Part shown: one piece after another, positions 31,632-42,779 of the stretch | Layout of the letters: every line of letters begins with the position of its first letter | How positions within the stretch are numbered: position 1 is the first letter of the stretch | Assembly: GCF_012489685.1 (NCBI RefSeq) | Contig: NC_080042.1 | Coordinates: 73,708,566 to 73,772,565, forward strand | From: Lotus japonicus | Lineage: Eukaryota > Streptophyta > Magnoliopsida > Fabales > Fabaceae | Direction of reading: 5' to 3' | Length of the DNA stretch: 64,000 nucleotides | The notes under the pieces: generated by a model | What the model was told of the DNA's origin: nothing | The model's input: the letters and a program-made list of their open reading frames with translations, nothing else | The model's database searches: none | Made by a program: the position numbers and the translations under genes

Positions 31632-32691
31632 AGGTGCCCACTAGGGTGGACAATTTATTTTTTTGTCCACCCATGGGCCAAGAGTCTTTAAGTAATTTAC
31701 CATAGATAAAAAAAAAACCCTAAACATTTCAGTCATCCACAATAGCATATCAGATTAACCTAGATCTAAATCCTTCTTCATCATATCAGATCCCAACTCC
31801 AACGATTTCCCAATTCTCAGCCACCTTTTGCACCAGCAAGATCCCCAAACCTATCCACCTGAAACCTCCACCTTCCTCATCTAAACCACCCCAAAGGGCT
31901 ACCCTCACTCACCCAACTCTTCATCGACCTCAACATCACCCACACCTTCTCCCTCCTCCGAACCCTCGGTCCCCACCCTTCCGCTATCGCCGCTTCTCGA
32001 GCCATGATCGCCCAACCGGAGATTTCCGACACCGGCGTTCATGTGTACCAGGCTCTCCTGAGGTTGGACGAGATTCACGTGGAGTGTGACAAGCAGCCGA
32101 GGGTTGCGAAGGACCGGTTGGCGGAGGCGTACGAGTCGTGCGTGGCGGTGCGGTCGGTGAAAGGAGGTGGTGATGAGATTGAGGAGGTGAATGAACAGGT
32201 TGTTGGAGGGTTGAGGGAAGCAGAGAGTGATGATGTGGAGAGGGTTGATCTTTCTGGCTTCAGTTGAGGATTCTTCTTGAGGCTTGTGGGAAGATCCATA
32301 GCTTGGTAGTGCTTAATTTGGCTAGCAATCAGTTATAAGTGAATTTCCACGGTCTTTTGATCTTTGTGTAGTGTATATGGTTGTGTATTTTGTGGCTTCC
32401 AGGAGAGACAGCGACGAGGAGTCATGATGGGATGCAGATGCGGCGGAGTGAGAGGGGAGGAGGTGGAAGAAGAGGGTGGAGATGGCGATGCCAATGAGGA
32501 GGAAGGAGGCTTGTTGTCAGAGCATGAAAGAGATTGAGTTTGGGGATTTTGGGGGACAATTATATCTTATTAATAGAAATTCAATCTTAACCATTAATCT
32601 TAAGAATATTCTTATATTCCAAGATCCAACGGTAGTTAATGATGGTCCACCGGTGGACCAAAACAAAAGTTATCCACCCTAGTAGACACCT
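31632..32691. mobile_element. Mutator-like element carrying a captured gene fragment
   Basis: Inverted ends: left aggtgcccactagggtggac, right complement aggtgtctactagggtgga, then 'gtccacc' on both sides. No clean target duplication is visible ('atattt' occurs near both ends). The interior is GC-rich and holds a broken PIRL-like gene piece, a Pack-MULE arrangement. Confidence 0.65.
31860..32330 (+). pseudogene. Captured fragment of a PIRL-type leucine-rich-repeat gene
   Basis: The translated frame through 32004-32267 (open upstream to about 31890) reads ...TFSLLRTLGPHPS..., YQALLRLDEIH, then EEVNEQVV..L.EA and VERVDLSG, the order found before the repeats of plant intracellular Ras-group-related LRR proteins. 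A stop at 32265-32267 is followed, after a frame change, by KIHSLVVLNLASNQL, the first LRR. The fragment has no repeats beyond that and sits between element ends, so it is a captured, decayed piece. Family assignment is from memory of the PIRL pattern. Confidence 0.6.
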
Positions 32692-32807
32692 ATATTTCAT
32701 ACCATTTCTCCTATTCCTTCTTCCTACTGTATTATGTTTTAAAAAAATGTTCACTTCTCCGGTCAATTTTTCCAGTCACCACTTCTAGGCGACAACAACC
32801 TCATACA

Positions 32808-33410
32808 TAGGGATGACAATTTTGCCCAAACTCATGGGTACCCGCCCGAACCCGATCTGATTTGACGGACAAAACTCGAGTTGACTGGATTTGGGTTCGA
32901 GTTTGGGTTTTGCCTGTTACTGTAGCAGTTGATAGGTTTGGGTTTGGTATTAGTTAAACCGTGCCCATACCCGCCCGAACCCAAACCCAAAGATACCAAA
33001 ACATAAAATTACAAAAAAAAACTCTCATACATATATATTTATAAGCTTTGTTCTTAATGTTTGATGATTAATTATACTTTTGTATGTTTGAGAAAGTAAA
33101 CTCTAAACTATTTTTGTCTCACTTTAGTGATGGATGAGGATGATGAATAGTATTTTTTTTATTCTATGAATTTCACTTTGTTTTTATGAAAGTAGATTCT
33201 GAAACGGGTTCTGGGATGAGTTGCTATTTCACGTAAGTAATGGGTTTGAGTTTGAGTTTCGGGTAAATCTAAAACCCAATGGGTTTGGGCATGGATTTTA
33301 TTTTATCGCCCATAAGTTTTTGTGTTTGGGTTTGAGTTTGGGTTATGGGATTTAGGTTTGGGTTTGGTAATTGTAAAATTCGTGTTCGATCCTACCCATT
33401 GTCATCCCTA
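32808..33410. mobile_element. hAT-type non-autonomous element
   Basis: Ends tagggatgacaa and ttgtcatcccta are complementary, and an 8-bp duplication ctcataca flanks the element (32800-32807, 33411-33418), as expected for hAT. The interior has alternating 'cccgaaccc' and 'gggtttgggttt' runs. No open frame of note. Confidence 0.85.
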
Positions 33411-33418
33411 CTCATACA

Positions 33419-34165
33419 GGAGCTAATAAATTTCTTTTTTTACACTTCTTAATAAATTCGCATGATACTGAAAGATTCATTGTAACTCAGATAGAAGCTT
33501 CTCTTAATATTTATAAAATACTTGTTTAATTATCACGGGAGAAAAAAAAAATGAAAAACTTTCAAAATCGGTTTTTCTCTCTTTCGGATATGCTCCAACA
33601 GCTTCACTGGAATAAAAAAAAAGTTAATATATTAAAAAAAATTGTGAGGTAACATGGCACGATCTATAATGTTTCACAGATGTAGCGGATAAGTGAACCG
33701 CCAAACGGTGCTTTGACACCCATCAACACTAGTTTTATGAGAAGTTCTTGATACATTGGAAAACTATTGTGTGAAGATTTTGAAAGTCACAAAGTGAATT
33801 TCTTTTATAAAAAAAGTTTAATTTATGATTGTTAAAAATCACAACAAAAGTGAGTGTAGATTGGTGTTGCCACTGTTGTGTGCTTTATGCATTTTTTTCG
33901 TTTCAAAAGTGGCAGAACCTAACAAGCATTACTTAATACTTATACGTAGAAATTATCCTATTCAAGTTCTAGACGGCAAGTTAACTACAAGAGTTCAGTT
34001 TTGTAACTTTTGTTAGAACTTGAGTTAAGGGATTTTTCATTAAGTTAATTTTATTTTAAAAAAGGACAACTAGAACCTCTATTAATTTTTCAGAGCCTAG
34101 AAATCCAGATCACCTACTCTAAATCAAAATCTTTTATTCAGTCCACGAGGACAGCATTGGCCTTT
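33419..34165. other. Upstream region of UGT3
   Basis: AT-rich with no repeat recognised; the last 100 bp ('cttttattcagtccacgagga', 'ggcattgg') match the upstream sequence of the other UGTs. Confidence 0.5.
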
Positions 34166-34166
34166 T

Positions 34167-34192
34167 CTCTCTATTATTATATTATATTATAG
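34167..34192 (+). promoter_or_regulatory. Conserved TATA-like block of UGT3
   Basis: ctctattattatattatat then tatagga, an expanded form of the block at 13692-13710 and 27079-27092, about 75-80 bp before the ATG. Confidence 0.5.
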
Positions 34193-34260
34193 GACAGGCT
34201 ATTTAATCCTTTGCTTATCAACACCATCCTACACACTAAACGCACACGGACGAAACAAAG

Positions 34261-35799
34261 ATGAGTTATCTAGCAGAGAGAAAGCCGCATGCTGTGTTGA
34301 CTCCATATCCAGTTCAAGGCCATATTAACCCCTTGTTCAATCTAGCAAAGTTGCTTCACCATAGAGGCTTTCACATAACCTTTGTCCACACTGAGTATAA
34401 CCACAAACGCTTGCTCAAATCAAGAGGTCCTAACGCCTTTGATGGCCTTTCTGACTTTCACTTTGAGACCATCCCAGATGGTCTTCCATCCATTGAAGGT
34501 GAGAGTGGTGATGTTAGTCAAGATATACCTGCTTTGAGTGAATCAATCAGAAAGAACTTCCTTCATCCCTTTCGTGACCTTCTTGCAAGACTTAACAACT
34601 CTGCCACTGCTGGTCTTATCCCCCCAGTTACCTGCTTAGTTTCTGATTTTTGCATGACCTTTTCTATTCAAGCTGCTCAAGAACTTGCACTACCAATTGT
34701 TCTCCTTTGTCCAGCCAGTGCATCTACTTTCATGTCTTTTGTGCACTTTCAGACACTGCTTGATAAAGGGATCATACCACTCAAAGGTGTAAACATAAGT
34801 TTGTAATTTTATACATACAAATATATTATTGAACTTCAACTATTGACTTTTTAATAATTATGATATGCAGATGAGAGTTATCTGACAAATGGATATTTAG
34901 ACACTAAAGTAGATTGGATTCCAGGTATGCAAAACTTTCGACTCAAGGACCTGCCTGACTTTATGAGGACAACAGATCCAAATGCTACAATGCTACAATT
35001 TGCCATTGAATTGGCAGATAGATCTCACAGAGCATCTGCTATTGTTTTTAATACTTTTAATGAACTTGAGAGAGATGTACTGAGTGCTCTCTCCTCTATC
35101 TACCCTTCTCTTTACCCAATTGGCCCTTTTCCTTCATTTTTAAATCAAACTCCAGAAAGTCACTTGGAATCTTTAGGTTCCAATCTTTGGACAGAAGATA
35201 CCATGTGTCTCCAATGGCTTGAATCCAAGGAACCCAGGTCAGTCGTTTATGTTAATTTTGGAAGCATTACTGTTATGTCACCAGAGCAACTGTTGGAGTT
35301 TGCTTGGGGTTTGGCCAACAGCAAGAAACCCTTTTTATGGATTATTAGGCCTGACCTTGTCATTGGTGGTTCTGTGATTCTGTCATCTGAGTTTATCAAT
35401 GAAATTTCAAGTAGAGGCCTGATAGCAAGCTGGTGTTCACAAGAGCATGTTCTGAACCACCCTTCAATTGGTGGTTTCTTGACTCATTGTGGATGGAACT
35501 CAACCATTGAAAGCATCTCTGCAGGAGTGCCAATGCTGTGTTGGCCATTTTTCGCCGATCAGCTAACAAATTGTAGAAGTATTTGCAATGAATGGGATAT
35601 TGGGATGCAAATTGACACCAATGGGAAGAGAGAGGAGGTGGAGAAGCTGATAAATGAATTGATGGTGGGAGAGAAAGGAAAGAAGATGAGGCAGAAAACC
35701 ATGGAATTGAAGAAAAGGGCAGAGGAGGACACTAGGCCTGGTGGTTGTTCATACATGAACTTGGACAAAGTGATTAAGGAGGTGTTGCTAAAACAATAA
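34261..35799 (+). CDS. UDP-glycosyltransferase, UGT85 type (third copy)
   Basis: Exons 34261-34786 and 34871-35799 joined by a short 84-bp phase-1 intron give 484 residues. TPYPVQGHINPL holds His21; one extra residue in the SIEGESGDVSQD loop places the VSDF Asp at 129. The PSPG box is WCSQEHV...WNSTIESISAGVPML...PFFADQ. It is more diverged than copies A and B are from each other, so it split off earlier. The sequence is complete with no break. The acceptor substrate is unknown; differences at the N-terminal domain (HTEYN, SDFCMTF) could change specificity. Confidence 0.94.
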
Positions 35800-37243
35800 T
35801 AGTTGGAACTTGGAAGTGCTTTTATTTTCTGCAATGATGTACTTTAATAATTCATTTATCTTCTCCTCTCCAATTTGGTCCACTGTCAATCAAAATTGAT
35901 GCATCATTAGAAGTGCTAGATATATTTCAAACGTAAGCTATATGCTGCATTGTATTTTTTATATTGTTATTTACTACTCGCTCTGTCCTTATTAAAAGAC
36001 CCCTATTGGATAACAATTACATAACAAAATAACACAGAACCACGACAGAACAAAAAGTAGTACATGAATGATAGTCATAAAGAAGGTAGTAGTGGAGACA
36101 GGAGATTGATGTAATACAATTGGTCCAGGCTATGACAAATGAAGCCAGATATCAAGATATAATGCATATAATTCTGGACTGCAAGGCCATTATCCAGTAC
36201 TTTTCTGATTTTAAGATTTCATTCACAAATAGGAACAACAATGTTGATAGTCATATATAGGTTGTCAGCTAGAGCACATTTAAATATTGATGGGGTTCGG
36301 TGGGGTGAGAATTCTTCTGCTGTAATTGCAACCTCTGGTGTAATGACTGGTTCTGTTTATTGAAACGTTTTAAAGTTGTTCTAAAAGAAGGTAATACATG
36401 AATGTAAGAGAGTCTCAACTCATATACACTAAACACTAACAACACTCACACATATTTTTTTTCCTCTATATTTCTCTTCATGTCACAATGTATCATATAT
36501 AATTACATGTATCATTAATCTCTATTCTCTTCTTATTTCACTCTATGTCAACACCGTAAAAAGTGTGTCAAAGTGGAATGGTTCATAGCTCTCTCGCGAA
36601 TCAGAACAAATAAAGCTGATAATTACGCCGTAAAAAAATAACAGTATATATCCAAGCTAGGAATGCGCTTCAGCTTCATTTCTCTCCTAATGAACAAAGG
36701 AGAAAGCCTTGTTTACAATCTGACTCGCATTCGTCTAATCGAGCAAAACACCACTCGACAATCATCCAACAATAGGTTTGGCCTATAGTTATAGTGTCGT
36801 TTACACAAAAATATGGGCTTTATTGTCCTTGCAAAGGTTGTCAATTCGCGACCCTATTTGAGTATGACCTTAGTGCAATGTTTTATAGAACAATGAAGTA
36901 ATGTATGTTGGGTTAATTATTCCAATTCTCTATTTAAGTGTGTGGATTAATATTAGTCAATTAATTAGAATACGTTTAGTTTGGTCATTAATATCAATTA
37001 TGTGAATTATTAATTTAATTCGTATAAATGTATTATGATGAATGATAGATTAGGTTTTTGTTATTAACTAATATATGATGAGCTAGTTGGGTGAGTTAAC
37101 TATGTCTAATGAAAGGACTCTGGTCTCATCTGAAGGTATATAAATTGTTTCCCCATTAGACAGTTTACTAGAATGAAAAGCACGCATGACTATTAGATAG
37201 AGAGCATCTCTAAGGTTTACACTTCTTCTTGGTGATGGAAGTT
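35800..37243. other. Intergenic with a probable RNase H relic
   Basis: At 36110-36240 a plus-strand frame reads ILDCKAIIQYFSDFKISF then NRNNNVDSH, the pattern of the C-terminal half of plant non-LTR-retrotransposon-type RNase H domains; it breaks at a stop and shifts frame, so it is a relic. Near 35975 'tactcgctctgtccttat' resembles a Stowaway MITE end. No gene seen. Confidence 0.4.
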
Positions 37244-37574
37244 CAGTGACGGATCTAGAAATTTAATGTTGTGAGGGAAATACATACATATAAATTCGTA
37301 AAAAAAAATTAACATAAACTATTAGAAATTATGAAATTTTTTACCAAATCGGACATAAGTGAAAGCATTTTTTACCAAATGGGCCATCAAAAACCATACT
37401 TCTACTACTCAAGTGAGGGCATTTAACAATGTGAGATACAAGTGAGGGCATTTTTTACCAAAAAAATCATTAAAAAACCACATACTTTTACTACTCAAAT
37501 TTTTTTCTAATCATTTTTTCCAAAGTCAAGTGAGGGCAAGTGCCCTCATACACTACAACATGTATCCGTCCCTG
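37244..37574. mobile_element. Short Mutator-like MITE
   Basis: Ends cagtgacggatcta and tgtatccgtccctg are complementary with mismatches. The flanks share gatggaa immediately outside both ends (37234 and 37575), an imperfect duplication. Inside, 'agtgagggcatttt' phrases are repeated. Confidence 0.6.
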
Positions 37575-37584
37575 GATGGAACCA

Positions 37585-38193
37585 AGAACATAACCATAAC
37601 CTTTCAATCATTCCAGTTGCATAATTCATTTTACACTATTGAATCACAACATGCTATAATCAATATTTATGTTCATATGATCTACTTGAGTTAATTAAAA
37701 TTAGCAAGAACAAATCTATGACTTCTCAATCATTTCATGTGCACAATTTATTTTACAGTATTCTATTGAATCACAACATGTTTTAATCTATGTTTATGTC
37801 CATATGATCTATTTAAGTTAATTAAAATGAATCAATATATCCATACGAGCTCTGGCACTCAGCAACCGTGGACTCCCAATTGGCACCAACTGAGAGCACC
37901 GAAGAGTGTTTGTAATGATATAGGGGTCGAAGATTAAGAAGTCAACTAAGCATTCTATATTTTATGTCTAGATTCGAGAGATGAGTAATAGGTTGATATT
38001 TTATGATTTATTATGCTTTCAATATTTAGGATCTTTACAATTCAAGAAGAAAATAGTAATCTAGAAGATCCTTGTCCCACGCAAAACAGACAATATCCAT
38101 AACTAGTCTCCTATATAGAAGAGGAAAATATATAAAGCAAAAACTCAATGCACGACACGATGCTTTGAGTCAATGCACGACACGATGCTTTAA
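37585..38193. other. Intergenic, local duplication only
   Basis: Two similar segments ('caatcatt.ca.ttgcat/cacaatt.attttaca') at about 37605-37700 and 37725-37825 form a diverged direct repeat; 'tcaatgcacgacacgatgctt' is repeated at 38147 and 38171. No gene seen. Confidence 0.5.
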
Positions 38194-38202
38194 ATAAAAG
38201 TA

Positions 38203-40048
38203 GAGTAAACAGCCATTTTGGTCCTTGATTGTGTTCACTTATGATGGATTAGTCCTCATACTTTAGAAATGGTCTTTTTTCGTCCTTGAATTTGTCGCCG
38301 TCGGTCAAGTTAGTCCTTGATTGAGTTTTCCGTTGGTCCCTTAAACGGAAAAGTCCAAATGTCACCATTTTGCCACATGGCTTGACACGTGATCGACTCA
38401 TATTGTAAGCTTAGTCAATTTAGTCCCCTTAAAAAATAAAAAAAAATAAAAACTCTAAAATTTGAATTAATAAATTCACAACTTCTTCATCACCTTCATT
38501 CACAACATCTTCATCATAATAACCATTCAGTAATGAAATTCTAAACAAATCAATAACAAACCAAGAACACATGACCAAGAACAGTGCAACAATTTGAAAA
38601 CCAATAAAAATGTGAAAAATCAAGCAAAAGCTAGTGTGCATAACAATAAGATCATTGATAGAAATTAATGAAATTAGAAGCTAACAATCACAGTGGAAGA
38701 AGAACAGTGTGCCGACGTAAAATTTAATGAAAATTAAAAGCTAAGAATGTGAATCTATGAGGAATGAAACACATACAACAGATGATAGAAGATTAATTTT
38801 TCCAAAAACAAATCATTTTTAACAAATTCAAACCCAGCCCATTCAGATCGAAGCACCCATATCCAGCCACCCCCAACAACCCAGTGGTAGAAGAACAGAA
38901 AAAGGTGGAAAAGAAGAAGGGGAAAGAGACCAATGTTGTGGGCGTGTATGAGAACTGTGGTGGTGAAAGGTAGTGAGAGGAATCACCGTCGTCGTCGAGG
39001 GGAGAAAAGGGCTAACTTGGTGCCGTTTTTGTCGACGGCATCCAAGGAGGAGTACATCGCCGCCGTCGCTGGAAGAGTACAACGACGCCATCGCTGAAAG
39101 GAGTAAACCCGTTTGGAACCGTGCCCATCGCTGAGAATAGAGCGACCTTGGCTCCGTTTGGAACCGCAGAGGAGAGGACACTGCTGGTGCCGCTCAACCT
39201 CTTCAATAAACCCACCGTCGCAATCGGGGCAAGCCACCGTGTCCTGTCTCCACACCCTCATAAACTGACTGTACCTGTAGCACCAATACGAAGATGTCCC
39301 AGAAGACATCATCTAGATCACAAAAGATTGAAACTTTACCCAGACCCAGAATTCAAATTATCCAAAATTTACACCCAGATTCTCTTACAATGACTACATA
39401 TATGCACAATTGCATACTTTTTTTGTGTGAAGTAAGTTATAATGTAAAGAAATAAGGTGGCTATGTGTGTCCTCAATTTCAATCTCAATCTCTCGTCACT
39501 GGATCCATGGATGGGGGTGGCCATGTATTATGGAGTTGGGATTTAGGTTAGGGGTGGGTTTTTTATTTCTGGGTTAGGGTGGGTTTGGCTTTTTAAATTT
39601 ATGGGTTTGGGTTTTTTAAGATTTAGAATTATAGAAGATGAAGAATAAGAAGATGGAGAATGAACATTTGGGGATTTAGTGTTTGTTTTTTTGGAAATGA
39701 TGAAAATAAGGTGAGATTGAGGATGAAGATGAAGATGAGGTTGAAGATGATGAATTGATGATTAAGTGATTTTTTGTAATTTGAATTAATAAATTCAGAT
39801 TTTTTATTTTTATTTTCTGGGGGACTAAATTGACATAATAAAATGTGAGTCATTGATGATGTGTCAAGCCAATGTGGCAAAAATGGTGATATTTGGACTT
39901 TTCCGTCTGAGGGACCAACGGAAAACTCAATCAAGGACTAATTTGACCGACGGCGATAAATTCAAGGACGAAAAAAGACCATTTCCAAAGTATGAGGACT
40001 GATTCATCATAAGTGAACACAATCAAGGACCAAAATGGCTGTTTACTC
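38203..40048. mobile_element. Pack-MULE with captured RING E3 ligase fragment
   Basis: Terminal inverted repeats of about 230 bp begin gagtaaacagcc on both ends and carry 'ggtccttgattg', 'cgtccttgaatttgtcgccg' and 'ccgttggtccc' blocks. A perfect 9-bp duplication ataaaagta flanks the element (38194-38202, 40049-40057), the Mutator signature. The central part holds a gene piece on the minus strand and no transposase, so it is non-autonomous. Confidence 0.88.
38983..39312 (-). pseudogene. Captured zinc-ribbon N-terminus of an RDUF/RING-type E3 ligase
   Basis: The frame begins MMSSGTSSYWCYRYSQF then MRVWRQDTVACPDCDGGFIEEVE. This is the N-terminal zinc-ribbon of plant C3H2C3 RING ligases (RDUF1/RING1-like), which normally has two Cys pairs; here the second Cys of the first pair is Tyr. 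The RING finger itself is absent and the rest of the frame is low-complexity. It lies inside the Pack-MULE. Confidence 0.7.
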
Positions 40049-40106
40049 ATAAAAGTATCAGCTGAAATGGTTTCTACATGCCAAATGCACATTATGCACT
40101 CGTAGA

Positions 40107-40910
40107 TAGGGGTGAACATAGGCCGGGTAAATTCAATGTACCCGCCTAACTCAATCCGATCCAATAGAAAAAATGCGGGTTGGATCGGGCAATCGGGTTA
40201 GTCGGATGAATTTTACTACAAACCAACCAAGTTCGGATCGGATTTCGGATTCAGTTCAAATCCATCCAACCCAACCCATAATCCATACATATAATAATAA
40301 TTCTTATAATTTTACTCATACTTTGAGTGCTAGTGTCGGAGTGATGACTTTTTGAAACTTTGAGACTTAAGTATTTGTAGTTATTTGTCATATTTGAACT
40401 TAGAGTATTTGTTCGTAGTTATTTGTTACATGTTTATACATAGTTATTTGGCATGTTGGAGAAATATAAGTTCTAAGTGTCATGGCATGACATTTAGTGT
40501 TGTTTTTCACTTTTTAGATACTATTTATATTAGATTGTTTTATGTCATTTGGTAATGAAGTTTTATGTTTTCATGATATTTGGCTATATGTCATTTATGT
40601 GGTATTATTTCTATAACTTTTTGTGTCTTTTTCATGTTATTTAGTATTATAACATATTTAGTATTTTTTATAACTATTTTCTAAATTTATAATAATTTTT
40701 GTAAGATTTTTTAATATTTTAGATATATTATTATTTTAATATAGTGACCCAATAAATCCATCCAACCCAATCTAAACTTCGTCGGGTTGGTTCGGATCGG
40801 GTCCGAAGAATAAACTCGTGAAATCCAACCCAACCCAACCCAGACAATTTTGATCGGTTCGAATTTTATTTTGACCAAAATCCATCCAACTTAACCCATG
40901 TGCACTCGTA
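40107..40910. mobile_element. hAT-type non-autonomous element
   Basis: Starts taggggtgaacat, ends atgtgcactcgta (imperfect complement), and is flanked by an 8-bp duplication ctcgtaga (40099-40106, 40911-40918). Subterminal regions are rich in 'ccaacccaaccc' and 'gggttggatcggg' motifs; the middle is AT-rich. No gene. Confidence 0.8.
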
Positions 40911-41497
40911 CTCGTAGACAACCAAAGCCGACACAAGAAGACAAAACTTACTGTGATGAATTGAAGATAGGTCATGATAAAGGGTGTTGACTAGTATACA
41001 ATACCTCTTAGACCACTTACAATGGTCTGTTTTTTCTCTTGTTTAATGTTGTTGAAACTTGTTTAATACTTACAATGGTCTGTTGAATATTGTTGAAGGA
41101 GGGAAAATGTTGAATGGTTTCAACATTGTTGAGAGAGCCATCCGGAGCCACGTGGCAGCTCCGGATTGGAGCACGTTGGGCGCGTGCACGACACGCGCCG
41201 ACAAGGCGCGTGTCGTGTCAGTTGGAGAGGAGAGAGAGGACAGAGAGGATAGGATGGGACGCGTGGCAGCGTCCCATTGGCGGACCGGATTTTTTTTTTT
41301 AAAAAACTTTAAACTGAATTATCTTGTTGAAAAAACTAATTTTAATTTTTTTTTTTTACCAAAATTCATAACTTTTTTTTCTCTATAAATAGAGACTTGG
41401 TTTGTTAGATTTGGACACAGAAAAAAAAACCAAGTTTTTCCCCATCTTATTATCTCTCTCACCATCTTATTATCCTTCTATTAGCATTTGTTTTGAA

Positions 41498-42700
41498 ATG
41501 GATCCCAACAATCATCATTACAACACCCAGAATTCTTCAAGCTACCCAATTTCCAACCAAAATCCCAACAACTATGAAGATCCAAATCAATTTTCTTACC
41601 CACGTCCTCAAAATCCCACCAATTATCAGGTCACACATCAATTCTCCAACCAACGTCCTCAAAATCCAAACTATTTTCAAGTCCCACATCAATTCTCCAA
41701 CCAACATCCTCAAAATCCAAACTATTATCCAGATCCAAATCAATATTCGAACCAGTCATCATTTGTTCCAAACTTTCATCCATCTTATGGATCTGTGAGA
41801 TATCCATCTCAAACACCCCAGTCTAGTGGTTATATGCCAATGGTTCGTGAAAATTTTCCTAGTGTTGATGGACCGGAATTTCCGGAATTTTCAACACAAG
41901 TCAATCTTGGTGACGGGTCAGCTGATAATGAAGTCAATGAAGTCACTCCTAAGAGCAAAAAAACGCATGCACCCGCATGGAACACTGCACAAAATTTGGT
42001 GCTAATTAGTGGGTGGATTAACTGTGGAACAAGCAGTGTTGTGGGGAAAAACCAGAAAGGAGAAACATTTTGGAGAGATATTGCTGAGTATTGTAATGAG
42101 CATTGCTCATTCGATCCTCCGCGTGATGGAATTGCATGTCGAAACCGTTGGAATTATATGAACAAAATACTGGGTAAATGGATTGGCGCTTATGATGCCG
42201 CTAAGCGTCAACAAGGAAGCGGTTGGTCGGATAATGATGTTTTGGCAAAAGCGCAGGAATTATTCGCATGTGGGAAGAATGTTCAATTTACTTTGATGGA
42301 AGAATGGATCGCTCTCCGTGATCTACCACGTTTTTGTAGTCAAGTAGGAGGAAATGGTGGCTCAGCAAGTAGTGGATCTAAGAGATCTCACGACAGTGAT
42401 GCATGTGGCTCAACCACTATAGGATCAATTCCTCGTCCAATGGGTAGGGAGGCAGCTAAAAGAAAGAATAAAAAGAAAAGTAAAGAACCTGTCGTTGAGG
42501 AGAATGGGAAAGTTTGGGTTGAATACAAAGATTTGAAGGCTCAAGAGATTGCACGAATTGATAAGCTAACAATGGTGCAAGAACAGACTAACCAATTGAT
42601 GAAAACCAATTTGTATCTCAAGCTAAGTTCTGAAGAGGATCTCGATGACCGTAAGAAAGAGCTGTTGAGTAAGTTGGCCCAAGACCTATTTGGTAATTAA
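41498..42700 (+). CDS. PIF/Harbinger ORF1, Myb/SANT-like DNA-binding protein
   Basis: 400 residues from the ATG at 41498; the frame is open further upstream but only from non-ATG codons. A TATA box ctataaatag at 41383-41392 fits this start. Residues about 30-90 contain a 16-residue repeat (RPQNPTNYQVTHQFSN type, about four copies). A SANT/trihelix-like domain follows (about 157-245, with W residues in PAWNTAQN, TFWRDIAEY, RNRWNYMNKIL, KWIGAYDAA). A basic stretch RKNKKKSK is probably nuclear-localising, and the C-terminus is helical. In Harbinger elements this protein works with the transposase to bind ends and bring it to the nucleus. Confidence 0.9.
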   Translation: MDPNNHHYNTQNSSSYPISNQNPNNYEDPNQFSYPRPQNPTNYQVTHQFSNQRPQNPNYFQVPHQFSNQHPQNPNYYPDPNQYSNQSSFVPNFHPSYGSVRYPSQTPQSSGYMPMVRENFPSVDGPEFPEFSTQVNLGDGSADNEVNEVTPKSKKTHAPAWNTAQNLVLISGWINCGTSSVVGKNQKGETFWRDIAEYCNEHCSFDPPRDGIACRNRWNYMNKILGKWIGAYDAAKRQQGSGWSDNDVLAKAQELFACGKNVQFTLMEEWIALRDLPRFCSQVGGNGGSASSGSKRSHDSDACGSTTIGSIPRPMGREAAKRKNKKKSKEPVVEENGKVWVEYKDLKAQEIARIDKLTMVQEQTNQLMKTNLYLKLSSEEDLDDRKKELLSKLAQDLFGN

Positions 42701-42779
42701 TTTCAATCGAGTATTTGTCTGTATTCGGTCAAACCCGCCAGTGGTGTCAAGTCTGTGGTGTTTGCTTTAACCATTTGTC

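Noticed and set aside
32004..32267. Independent small gene
   Set aside because: It is the middle of a captured PIRL-like fragment and lacks most of the protein.
41402..41497. Upstream start for Harbinger ORF1
   Set aside because: The first codon is TTG and lies only about 10 bp after the TATA box; the ATG at 41498 is better.
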